Below are positions 35,678 to 43,013 of a stretch of DNA of 64,000 nucleotides, piece by piece. The position numbers and the translations under genes were made by a program. Source of the DNA: JAJPHF01 sp035293805. Its GTDB lineage: Bacteria; Chloroflexota; UBA6077; JAJPHF01. Each line of letters starts with the position of its first letter. Within the stretch, counting starts at the first letter, position 1. Where the stretch lies: contig DATGMD010000036.1 of assembly GCA_035293805.1 (NCBI GenBank), positions 1 to 64,000 of the forward strand, read 5' to 3'. The notes beneath the pieces are model-generated. The model was not told where the DNA came from and ran no database searches. It worked only from the letters and a program-made list of their open reading frames with translations.

Positions 35678-36343
35678 ATGTTCCCGCATCGCGCGTTCCC
35701 GCGCCGCCTGGTCCAGCACGCGCTGATCATTGGCGCCGTCGCCGCGGCGGTCGTGCTGGCAGCCAGCGGCACCGCCTTCGCGCAGTCGCCGCCCACGTCG
35801 GATACCGGCCCCCGCTTCGGCCAGTGGGGGCCGGGACAGGCCGCACCCGCGCCCGAGGGGCCGGCGGGCGGCGACGTTGCCCCGAACGCCGCGCCCGGCA
35901 CGCAGGGTGACGCGCGCCCGGGGCCGTCCGCGGCGCCGGCCCCCGGCTACGCGCCCGGCCTGCCGCCCGCGCCCGACCGTTGGGGGGGCTGCAACTACGA
36001 CTTGCGCGGCACCTGGCAGATCGTCGGGCGCCAGACGGACCCCTACGGCTTCAACTACCAGGCACAGATCAACGTGCGGCAGTATCGCAACTGGCTGCAG
36101 ATCGACCAGCCCAGCGACAACCTGAGCTATTACGGCATCTGCCGCGGCGACGACATCCAGCTCGACGTCTACGCGAACGGCAGCTTCGTGGGCTACGAGG
36201 ACGGCACGGTAAGCTGGGGCCGCGCCAGCCGGTCGCCCTGGAACAGCAACCCGTGGGCGCCCAACAGCGGCCGCGTGCGCGCGAGCTGGACGAGCTTCGC
36301 GGCCGGGTACGCTACCGGCAACGAGACGTGGCACCGGTGGTAG
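35678..36343 (+). CDS. Secreted protein with lipocalin-like C-terminal domain (paralogue 1)
   Basis: The 221-aa protein has a signal peptide ending near TAFAQ and a Pro/Ala/Gly linker (~35-100). A ~115-residue beta-rich domain follows: C-N-Y-D-L-R-G-T-W-Q-I-V-G-R-Q-T-D-P, I-N-V-R-Q-Y-R-N-W-L-Q-I, N-L-S-Y-Y-G-I-C-R-G-D-D-I-Q-L-D-V-Y. The G-T-W start and alternating strands are typical of lipocalin-like barrels. Two Cys could pair. The next gene encodes a close paralogue with the same domain order, so this is a tandem duplication. The ligand and role are unknown. Confidence 0.7.
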   Translation: MFPHRAFPRRLVQHALIIGAVAAAVVLAASGTAFAQSPPTSDTGPRFGQWGPGQAAPAPEGPAGGDVAPNAAPGTQGDARPGPSAAPAPGYAPGLPPAPDRWGGCNYDLRGTWQIVGRQTDPYGFNYQAQINVRQYRNWLQIDQPSDNLSYYGICRGDDIQLDVYANGSFVGYEDGTVSWGRASRSPWNSNPWAPNSGRVRASWTSFAAGYATGNETWHRW

Positions 36344-36449
36344 GCGCGCGGCGCGGCGGCCGGGCGCGGATGGCTGGCGCCGTCCGCGCCCGGTCGCTAT
36401 GCTTGGCATGCGCGCGCACGAGCGACTAGCATCTAGCTAAGGAAGATGG

Positions 36450-37139
36450 ATGGTGCGCATGGGGTCCCGAGCGATCAACCGCAGGGGGCGAGCGCGCGTG
36501 AGACACCGCGGAGCAGCGAGCGGCGGCCGGGCGCGCCGCGCGGCGCGCGGGCTGGCACTGGCGCTCGGGCTGTTCGTCATCGTGAGCGGCACCGGGCGGG
36601 CACAGGTCTATGCCGCCGACGGCGAATCGACGTTCGCGCAGACGACGGCTCCCACGAGCAGTGCCGCCGCTCCGGCGGCAGCCCCCGCCACAACCGCCGC
36701 GCCGGCCCTGGGGGCGCCGCGCTTCCCCAACCTCGGCCCCTCGCAGCCGGCACCCGACACGGAAGGGCCGGCGCGGGCGAACTCGCCGTTGCCGCCCGGC
36801 CGCACGCAGCGCTGCCGCTGGGACCTGGCGGGGACCTGGGAGGGCCGCGGCCAGCAGACCGATCCGAGCAGCAATAGCTACGCCACGCGGCTGGTGGTGC
36901 AGCAGTACGGCAACTACCTAGCCGCCCAGCAAGCCAGCGACGGCATCAGCTACTACGGCGTGTGTACGGGCGACCGCGTGGAGCTGGATGCTTACAGCAG
37001 CGACGGCACCTACATCGGCGTGCAGACCGGCACCGTGGACAACAGCGGCCGACGCATCGAGTCGACCTGGGTCCTGTATCGCCCCGACTACGCGGCCGGC
37101 TACGAGACGCTGACGGCGGCCGGGCGCCCGTCGCACTAG
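36450..37139 (+). CDS. Secreted protein with lipocalin-like C-terminal domain (paralogue 2)
   Basis: The 229-aa product starts at ATG 36450 (AAGGAAGA upstream) with an Arg-rich n-region and a hydrophobic core ending G-R-A-Q. After an Ala/Pro linker the domain C-R-W-D-L-A-G-T-W-E-G-R-G-Q-Q-T-D-P…Q-Q-Y-G-N-Y-L-A-A-Q…I-S-Y-Y-G-V-C-T-G-D-R-V-E-L-D-A-Y aligns block by block with the previous gene's domain, including both Cys. Four bases separate its stop from the histidine kinase gene, so the secreted protein and the sensor are probably co-transcribed. It may feed signals to the kinase (inference). Confidence 0.72.
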   Translation: MVRMGSRAINRRGRARVRHRGAASGGRARRAARGLALALGLFVIVSGTGRAQVYAADGESTFAQTTAPTSSAAAPAAAPATTAAPALGAPRFPNLGPSQPAPDTEGPARANSPLPPGRTQRCRWDLAGTWEGRGQQTDPSSNSYATRLVVQQYGNYLAAQQASDGISYYGVCTGDRVELDAYSSDGTYIGVQTGTVDNSGRRIESTWVLYRPDYAAGYETLTAAGRPSH

Positions 37140-37142
37140 ACC

Positions 37143-38477
37143 ATGCCGGCTCGTCAGCGCTCGCCGATCCCCGTGCTCGCCGGCGCCTTCGCCGCGATCC
37201 TGCTCGTGCTCGGCTTGATGGTCGTGGCCAGCGCCCTCGCGGGCCGCGCATTGGTCAGCCGCTACGAGACCGAGGTGCGCCTAGCCGAGCTAGCCTTTGA
37301 GGCCGACCGCCTCCAGACGCGCGTTAGCGAGCAAGCCAATACCTACCAGGACTTCCTCCGCACGCCCGCGCCAATCCGCTTGCAGCTCTACCGCGCCGCC
37401 CACCAGGCCGTCTTCGACCAGCTCGTCAGCATGCGCCAGGCCGCGCCCGTGCGCGCCGAGCTGACGGCCGCCCTGGACAACATCGCCGCGGTGGGAACGC
37501 GCTGGGACGCGGAGCTGGGGGAGAGCGCGCGCTTAAGCGCCGGTCCGCCGTCCCCCGAGGCGGCCGCCGAGCTGAGCGGCCGCGCCGACGCGCTGGCGGG
37601 CGAGTACGGCGACGCGATCCGTGCCTACCAGGAGCAGCTCGACAACGTGCGCACCGCGAACCGCGAGACGGGCCAGGCGGCGGTCGACCAGTTTCAGCTC
37701 GTGGTCCGCCTGGGAGGCCTAATCGGCGGGTTACTGGTGGTGGGCGTGGGGCTGGTCACGGCCCTAACCATCCGCCGCTCGGTTGAGGAGCTAGCGGCGT
37801 CGCGGCGGGCCATCGTGCACGCGCAGGAGACGGTGCGGCGCGACGTGGCCGAGCGGCTGCACGGCGAGGTGCAGGGCAAGCTGCTGGCGCTGGAGCTGCA
37901 GCTGCGGCAGGCGGCGGACACCATCCCGCGCGATCCAGCGGGCGCCGTGGCCGAGGTGCGCTCCGTCGTCGGGCGGCTAGAGGCGGTGCGCGAGACCACC
38001 CGCGCCGTGAGCCATCAGCTCCACCCCGCTATCTTGCGCATGGGGCTGCCCGCGGCGCTCCGCTCACTGCGTGACTCGCTGGAGCCCGCTGTCACGGTCG
38101 AGCTGGACGTGGCGCCCGAGGTGGAGGCGCGCGAGCTGCGGCGCTCGTTCGGCGTGGCCGCCGACCACGCACCCCCGCCGCTGCCCGAGGACGTGCGGCT
38201 GGCGCTCTACCGGCTAGTGCAGGAGGGCGTGAACAACGCCGTGCATCACGGCGGGGTGGCCGAGGTGGCGGTGCGGCTCTGGTCGCCACGTCCCGACCAG
38301 CTCGCGGTGAGCGTCGAGGACCACGGGCAGGGCTTTGGCCGCGCGCGCCCCACGGGCCTGGGGCTGGCAAGCCTGCGCGGCGCGATGGAGGCGCTCGGCG
38401 GCCGGCTGGAGGTGGCGAGCGGGCCGGCGAGCGGTACGCGCGTGCTCGCCGTCGTGCCGCTGAACGGGCAAGAGTAA
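37143..38477 (+). CDS. NarL-type sensor histidine kinase (HisKA_3), orphan
   Basis: The 444-aa membrane kinase has TM1 (~residues 10-32), an extracytoplasmic helical sensor (~35-185) and TM2 (~190-212). The HisKA_3 dimerisation domain has the phospho-acceptor in R-D-V-A-E-R-L-H-G-E-V-Q-G-K-L (~residue 239). The HATPase has the N-box E-G-V-N-N-A-V-H-H-G, D-H-G-Q-G-F and G-L-G-L-A-S-L-R-G-A-M. No response-regulator gene is adjacent, so the partner must be elsewhere. It directly follows two paralogous secreted proteins, an arrangement that suggests ligand presentation to the sensor loop. It is likely to signal to a LuxR/NarL-type regulator. Confidence 0.9.
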   Translation: MPARQRSPIPVLAGAFAAILLVLGLMVVASALAGRALVSRYETEVRLAELAFEADRLQTRVSEQANTYQDFLRTPAPIRLQLYRAAHQAVFDQLVSMRQAAPVRAELTAALDNIAAVGTRWDAELGESARLSAGPPSPEAAAELSGRADALAGEYGDAIRAYQEQLDNVRTANRETGQAAVDQFQLVVRLGGLIGGLLVVGVGLVTALTIRRSVEELAASRRAIVHAQETVRRDVAERLHGEVQGKLLALELQLRQAADTIPRDPAGAVAEVRSVVGRLEAVRETTRAVSHQLHPAILRMGLPAALRSLRDSLEPAVTVELDVAPEVEARELRRSFGVAADHAPPPLPEDVRLALYRLVQEGVNNAVHHGGVAEVAVRLWSPRPDQLAVSVEDHGQGFGRARPTGLGLASLRGAMEALGGRLEVASGPASGTRVLAVVPLNGQE

Positions 38478-38518
38478 ACTCGCTATCCGGAGCTGCCCGT
38501 CTCTCCAGGCGGCCATGT

Positions 38519-38734
38519 TCAGGCGGGGCCGAGGTTCCCTGCTTGGTCCGCCCGCACGGCGAGCGTGATGTGGTCCTCGATCACCCCGTGCACCGCGCGC
38601 CGCGGCACCCAAATGTCGCGCTTCAGGGTGCGATCGATCCAGAGGGCATCCGCCGTCACTTCCTTCACTCGGCCAACGAAGAGGCCATCGCTGCCGAAGA
38701 CCTCCATGCCAACGCGGATGGGCTGCTCTGCCAT
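38519..38734 (-). CDS. DUF2171-type PRC-barrel-like small protein
   Basis: This 71-aa protein, R-V-G-M-E-V-F-G-S-D-G-L-F-V-G-R-V-K-E-V, then D-I-W-V-P-R-R-A-V-H-G-V, matches the short DUF2171/PRC-barrel family. The family is frequent in Chloroflexota, Deinococcus and Actinobacteria and has stress-linked but undefined roles. It is a complete single domain. It lies convergent to the histidine kinase gene. Confidence 0.78.
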   Translation of the reverse strand: MAEQPIRVGMEVFGSDGLFVGRVKEVTADALWIDRTLKRDIWVPRRAVHGVIEDHITLAVRADQAGNLGPA

Positions 38735-38880
38735 CTGCTCCGCCCCTGGGACCGCCGCACCGCGCGCCGCGGCCTCCGGATTGTCCCGCTCGTCCCGCCG
38801 CTATGCTACGCTTTCCGGTACGCGGTAACCAGTCAGCGCCTGGCTTCGCTCGGCCAGCCCGCGGTCCGGGGGTACAGCGC

Positions 38881-39405
38881 ATGGACGACCTGCTGACGCT
38901 CGCGGTGCCCGTCTGGAATCTCGCCCTGCGCTGCGTCGTCATCTATGGCGCGCTCTTGGTCGGGCTACGCCTCACGGGTAAACGGGAGCTGGGCCAGTTC
39001 ACGGTCTTCGACCTCGTGCTCGTCTTGCTCGTCGCCAACGCGGTGCAGCCGGCTATGACCGGGCCCGACAGCTCGCTGGTTGGGGGGCTCGTCATCATCG
39101 TGGTCTTGCTGGCGGTGAACGCCCTGGTGGGACAGCTGCGGCTGCGGAGCCCGCGCCTCAACGCGCTGCTCCGCGGTCACCCGGCCGTGCTCGTCGAAGA
39201 CGGACACTGGCTCGACGCCGCCCTCCGCCATGAGGGGGTGGACCGGGAGGACGTTCTTATGGCCATCCGCGAGCACGGGGTAGATAGCGTAGAGGACGTG
39301 AAGCTCGCCGTCTTGGAGCTCGACGGGACGGTTAGCGTGGTCCCGAAGGATAGCCCCACGATCCGAACGCGCCGGCGGGTGCGCTACGCGCGGCACGGAC
39401 TGTGA
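38881..39405 (+). CDS. DUF421 (YetF/YcaP-like) membrane protein
   Basis: The 174-aa protein has two or three N-terminal transmembrane helices. G-K-R-E-L-G-Q-F-T-V-F-D-L-V (~residue 37) is the diagnostic DUF421 block. A small soluble domain follows, with R-G-H-P-A-V-L-V-E-D-G and the L-x-x-x-x-I-R-E-H-G-V-D-S-V-E-D-V-K-L-A-V-L-E-L-D-G pattern. ATG 38881 is chosen because the protein begins there in the family; upstream codons are Arg-rich. YetF-type proteins sit in the cytoplasmic membrane and are reported in sporulation or stress contexts; the function is unclear. Confidence 0.88.
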   Translation: MDDLLTLAVPVWNLALRCVVIYGALLVGLRLTGKRELGQFTVFDLVLVLLVANAVQPAMTGPDSSLVGGLVIIVVLLAVNALVGQLRLRSPRLNALLRGHPAVLVEDGHWLDAALRHEGVDREDVLMAIREHGVDSVEDVKLAVLELDGTVSVVPKDSPTIRTRRRVRYARHGL

Positions 39406-39478
39406 GCGGCTAGGGAGCGGTTCAACTGCCCCGGCCGGCGAGACATTCGCCCCGGCGGTCCATGGAGCGGAGGGTGTC

Positions 39479-39961
39479 ATGACGAAGGCGACGTTGCGCT
39501 GGCTGGTGCTGCTCCTGATGTTGGGCGGGCTCGTCCTGCACGGCCCTAGCCCGGCTCGGGCGGCGGACGACGACTGTAGCGGGGTGAGCGACTGGGTGGA
39601 TTACCTCTACCAGATGCGTGATCAGGCGGATGATCTCTCGCAGCGCGAGGCGGATTTGAGCCGTGACGACGGCCTGACTACCGAGGAGCTGGCCGCGGGG
39701 CTGGCCGCGGTCGCGAACGACCGCGAGGCGCTCAGCGAAGAGTTCCAGCAGCATCCCGTCCCGCCGGCGGCCGAGGCGGTCCAGACCGCCTACGCGCTCG
39801 CCTGGGAGCTAGACGGGCTCGTCGGCAACGCTTATCTGCGCGCGGTGCGATCGGACGACGAGCGCCTGCGCGGGCTGGCGGATGGCTACTCGGAGGCGAG
39901 CGGGACAATTACCACCCGGGCGGCCCAGCTCTTGGACCAGCTCCTGGAGCGCTGCCGCTAG
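39479..39961 (+). CDS. Small secreted helical protein, unrecognised
   Basis: The 160-aa product has a signal peptide with cleavage near P-A-R-A-A-D-D and a mature part that is mostly alpha-helical. A Cys near each end (D-D-D-C-S-G and L-E-R-C-R) may form a disulfide. The helices contain heptad-like spacing (Q-M-R-D-Q-A-D-D-L-S-Q-R-E-A-D-L-S-R). No family is recognised. It starts at ATG 39479, which follows GGAGGGTGTC. Confidence 0.6.
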   Translation: MTKATLRWLVLLLMLGGLVLHGPSPARAADDDCSGVSDWVDYLYQMRDQADDLSQREADLSRDDGLTTEELAAGLAAVANDREALSEEFQQHPVPPAAEAVQTAYALAWELDGLVGNAYLRAVRSDDERLRGLADGYSEASGTITTRAAQLLDQLLERCR

Positions 39962-40100
39962 CCGGCCGTCGCGAGCAGTTGACACGGGTTGCGACCTCGC
40001 GCGTGGTTCCATGGCACCGTTCATGCCCAAGAGGGCTGTCCCCGGGCGGCTATCATCCATAGACTGCCTGGCAAGGGCCAGCGAGAGGAGCCAGCAGGCG

Positions 40101-40445
40101 GTGTTCGGCGAACTGGCGCTCCGCTTCGTGATCGGGGGCCTCGTCGTCTCCGGCTTTGCGGTCCTCGGCGAGATGCTGACGCCCAAGCGGTTTGCGGGTA
40201 TCTTCGGGGCCGCCCCGTCCGTCGCGCTGGCCACCCTGGGCATGGCCTTCGTCACGCAGAGCGGGGAGTACGTCTCGGCCGAAGGGCGCTCCATGATGGC
40301 CGGCGCGGTTGCCTTCTGTCTCTACAGTCTGGTGGCCCGGCGCTTGTTGGTGGCTCATGGGGCGCCAGCGTTGGCGGCCGCCAGCTTCCTCTGGGCGGTC
40401 TGGCTGGCCGTGGCCGTTGCGCTGTGGGGAGTCTTCCTGCGGTGA
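40101..40445 (+). CDS. DUF3147-like small membrane protein (copy 1)
   Basis: The 114-aa product has four hydrophobic helices, and F-G-A-A-P-S-V-A-L-A-T-L sits in the first loop. This pattern (R-F-x-x-G-G…F-x-x-P…A) is typical of DUF3147 inner-membrane proteins. GTG 40101 has GAGAGGAG upstream; ATG 40011 would add 30 non-hydrophobic residues without a good ribosome-binding site. Its TGA overlaps the GTG of the next gene (GTGA), so the two are coupled. The function of the family is unknown. Confidence 0.7.
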   Translation: MFGELALRFVIGGLVVSGFAVLGEMLTPKRFAGIFGAAPSVALATLGMAFVTQSGEYVSAEGRSMMAGAVAFCLYSLVARRLLVAHGAPALAAASFLWAVWLAVAVALWGVFLR

Positions 40446-40864
40446 AGCTGCTGGCGGGCGTAGGGCTGGATCCGGGGCGAGCCGGCCGCACATCGTGGCG
40501 GGCGTATGCCGTTCGCTTCGTATTCGGCGGCGTCGTGACGGCGTGCACCGGCCTCGTGGCCCACGCGTTCGGGCCGGCGGTGGGCGGGCTCTTTCTCGCG
40601 TTCCCCGCCATCCTGCCCGCCAGTATCACCCTCATCGAAGATCGGGAGGGGAAGCGGAGCGCCGCGGACGACTGCGCGGGCGCCGTGCTGGGCAGCGTCG
40701 GTCTGCTCGCCTTCGGCGCTGTCGTCTGGGCGCTCGCGCCACGCCTTGCCGCGTGGCAAGTCCTCGGCTGCGCCACCGTCGCGTGGCTCGCCGTCGCGGT
40801 GGCGCTCTGGCGCCTGCTGGCGGCAGTCACCGGCGAGCAGACCGACGGGGGACAGTCGGATTGA
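40442..40864 (+). CDS. DUF3147-like small membrane protein (copy 2)
   Basis: The 140-aa paralogue of the preceding protein starts at GTG 40442 and overlaps the previous stop by four bases. It has R-F-V-F-G-G-V-V-T-A, then G-G-L-F-L-A-F-P-A-I-L-P-A-S-I-T-L-I-E and further helices. The matched F-x-A/F-P blocks support descent from one gene by duplication. The two products probably form a hetero-oligomer in the membrane. The reading frame is not shared with any annotated neighbour. Confidence 0.7.
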   Translation: MKLLAGVGLDPGRAGRTSWRAYAVRFVFGGVVTACTGLVAHAFGPAVGGLFLAFPAILPASITLIEDREGKRSAADDCAGAVLGSVGLLAFGAVVWALAPRLAAWQVLGCATVAWLAVAVALWRLLAAVTGEQTDGGQSD

Positions 40865-40909
40865 CCCGAGCGAGCGGCGACGCGATTTGCTCCCGGTGGC
40901 TGCTCGGCG

Positions 40910-42193
40910 CTACGCACGGCGCGGCGCCTGCTCCGGCGTCTCGGCCGAGATCCGGAGCAGGAGGCCGAGCAGCACGAAGTTCGCCAGCAGCGCGCTGCCA
41001 CCATAGCTTACGAAGGGGAGCGGGATGCCGGTCAGCGGCAGCAACCGCGTCGTGCCACCCAGAATCACGAGGGCCTGCAGCGCCAGGACTGTGCTCAGCC
41101 CGGTCGCCAGCAGCTGCAAATAGGCGTCGGGGGCTCGCAGCGCGATGCGGTAGCCCCGGTACACCAGCAACAGGTACAGCATGACGAGCCCAAGGGTCCC
41201 CAGGAGGCCCAGCTCCTCGCCGATGGCCGCGATGATGAAGTCGGTGTACACGGCGGGAATGTACTCGGGATAGCCGTAGCCGAGGCCAGAGCCGAGCACG
41301 CCGCCGGCGCCGAGGGCGATGAGCGCCTGCACGACTTGATAGCCCCGGCCCTGCGCGTCGGCCCACGGGTCCAGCCAGATCGCCACGCGGTCGCGCACGT
41401 GCCCAAACAGCCGGTACGCGGCCAGGCTACCCACGGCGAAGGCCGCCAGCCCCGTGACGACAAACCGCGCCTGCCCCGTCGCGACGTACAGCAGGGCCAG
41501 GAACAGCCCGAAGTAGAGCAGCGCCGCGCCCAGCTCGGTGTGCGCCACCACCAGGCCAAGCGCCAACAGCACCATGATCAGCAGCGGCACGAGATACGGC
41601 AGGGCCGGTAGCTGCCACGGCCCGAGGCGCGGTCCGGCCAGCGTGATCAGCTCCCGCTTCTCCGCGAGGTAGCTCGCGACGAAGATGACCAGCAAGACCT
41701 TGAAGACCTCGGACGGCTGAAAGTACACGCCGCCGGCGCCGAGCCACCAGCGCATGCCGCTACCGTTGAGGTCCACGCCGAAGACGAAGGTCGCCAAAAT
41801 GAGCGCGCAGCCGAGCGCCGCCCAGGTGTACTTGTACTGCGCCAGCCACTCGAGGCTCGGCAGCAAGGTGAGTGTGGCGATCAGCGCCGTGGCGCCCAGC
41901 GCGATCCAGAGGGCCTGGCGGCCGAAGAGTGCGGGCTCCAGCCGAGCGATCATCACCAGCCCGAGCGCGGAGAGCATGGCGCTAGTGGGCACCAGCAGTT
42001 GATCCGCGCGCGCCCAGCGCCAGGCCAAGAACCCGTGGAGCGCGAGCAGCGCCAGGGCAAAGATGAGGCATGGTCCCCACGCCGCCTGGGCGACGGGGAG
42101 GTTCTGGGTCAGAGCCAGCTCGACGACCCCGACCGCGAGGAAGAGCACGGCGAAGACGAGAAGAGCCAGCTCGCTCCAACGCCCTGCCCGCAT
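40910..42193 (-). CDS. FtsW/RodA/SpoVE family SEDS protein
   Basis: The 427-aa polytopic protein belongs to the SEDS glycosyltransferase family that polymerises peptidoglycan with a class B PBP. The diagnostic C-terminal segment T-G-I-P-L-P-F-V-S-Y-G-G-S-A-L-L (~residue 385) is present. So are W-L-G-A-G-G-V-Y-F-Q-P-S-E-V-F-K (~155) and the extended helices expected for ~10 TM segments. ATG 42193 starts just before the first helix. No pbp2, ftsI or serine/threonine kinase gene is next to it. I cannot say whether it serves division or elongation. Confidence 0.92.
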   Translation of the reverse strand: MRAGRWSELALLVFAVLFLAVGVVELALTQNLPVAQAAWGPCLIFALALLALHGFLAWRWARADQLLVPTSAMLSALGLVMIARLEPALFGRQALWIALGATALIATLTLLPSLEWLAQYKYTWAALGCALILATFVFGVDLNGSGMRWWLGAGGVYFQPSEVFKVLLVIFVASYLAEKRELITLAGPRLGPWQLPALPYLVPLLIMVLLALGLVVAHTELGAALLYFGLFLALLYVATGQARFVVTGLAAFAVGSLAAYRLFGHVRDRVAIWLDPWADAQGRGYQVVQALIALGAGGVLGSGLGYGYPEYIPAVYTDFIIAAIGEELGLLGTLGLVMLYLLLVYRGYRIALRAPDAYLQLLATGLSTVLALQALVILGGTTRLLPLTGIPLPFVSYGGSALLANFVLLGLLLRISAETPEQAPRRA

Positions 42194-42413
42194 CCTGGGC
42201 CCCCTCCCGAATCCGCGCCAGCGCGGTCGTGACAACTGGCCGCGCCCGACGTACTTTAGGCTACCCGTCGGGGCTCGCGCCCCAATACCCCATAGGGCTG
42301 GCGGCGCGGCGGGGGCGCGCGCCCGATTTCTTAAGGAAATGCTCAGCCGCTCCTCATCCCGTGCTCAGTTCCGGTCAACCGCGAGCCTGTATCATGCGGC
42401 GTGAGGAGAATCG

Positions 42414-42995
42414 ATGCCGCCACCCCAGCTCGCATCGGTCGATGGCGCACCATCCCACGCCAGCTGCCAGCGGCCATGGGGTCGGCTCGCGCTGCTGGGC
42501 GGGACCGGTGTCGCGGCGCTGGCGGCGCTCGGGCTGCTGGTGCTCGGCGGCCTGGGTCAGCGGCTGCCGTGGGGGCCATGGCGGAGCGCAGGGCTGCCGC
42601 CCTTCAAGGAGGTCGTGTACCAACACCCCCTGACGGTGCTCGGGCGCGACTTCGTGATCGCCCCGACCGACGCCACCCCGGACCAGATCGAGCGGGTGTT
42701 GCTGGCGGTAGCGGACGAGGACACGAGCGCGGTGCTGCGGCTCAACCTGTTCACCAGCGAAGAGGCGGCCCAGACACGCCGGCAGCTGATCGCCACCGGC
42801 GTGTACCCGCGGAGTGAGGATGACTACGACGGCGCGGATCCCGACCCGCCGGAGTGGGCCGCCGTGTACCCGTACTACGTTGGGATCTATACGCGCGATC
42901 CCGCCCGGCAGGTCCATCAGTTGAGCATCTGCCTGGACGATCCGGACCATTCCCACTGTACCGTGCGGCGGTATCCGCTTCCCGCCGGCCGGTGA
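42414..42995 (+). CDS. Single-pass membrane/secreted protein, unrecognised
   Basis: The 193-aa protein has a short basic N-terminus, a hydrophobic helix (~residues 25-48) and an extracytoplasmic domain with V-L-G-R-D-F-V-I-A-P-T-D-A-T-P-D-Q-I-E-R and two late Cys (S-I-C-L-D…S-H-C-T-V) that may pair. The ATG has GAGGAGAATCG. It may be a type II membrane protein or have an uncleaved signal. It precedes the PPC-repeat protein gene by 18 bases, so the two are likely to be co-expressed. Confidence 0.6.
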   Translation: MPPPQLASVDGAPSHASCQRPWGRLALLGGTGVAALAALGLLVLGGLGQRLPWGPWRSAGLPPFKEVVYQHPLTVLGRDFVIAPTDATPDQIERVLLAVADEDTSAVLRLNLFTSEEAAQTRRQLIATGVYPRSEDDYDGADPDPPEWAAVYPYYVGIYTRDPARQVHQLSICLDDPDHSHCTVRRYPLPAGR

Positions 42996-43013
42996 AGCGG
43001 CTAGGAGACCCGG

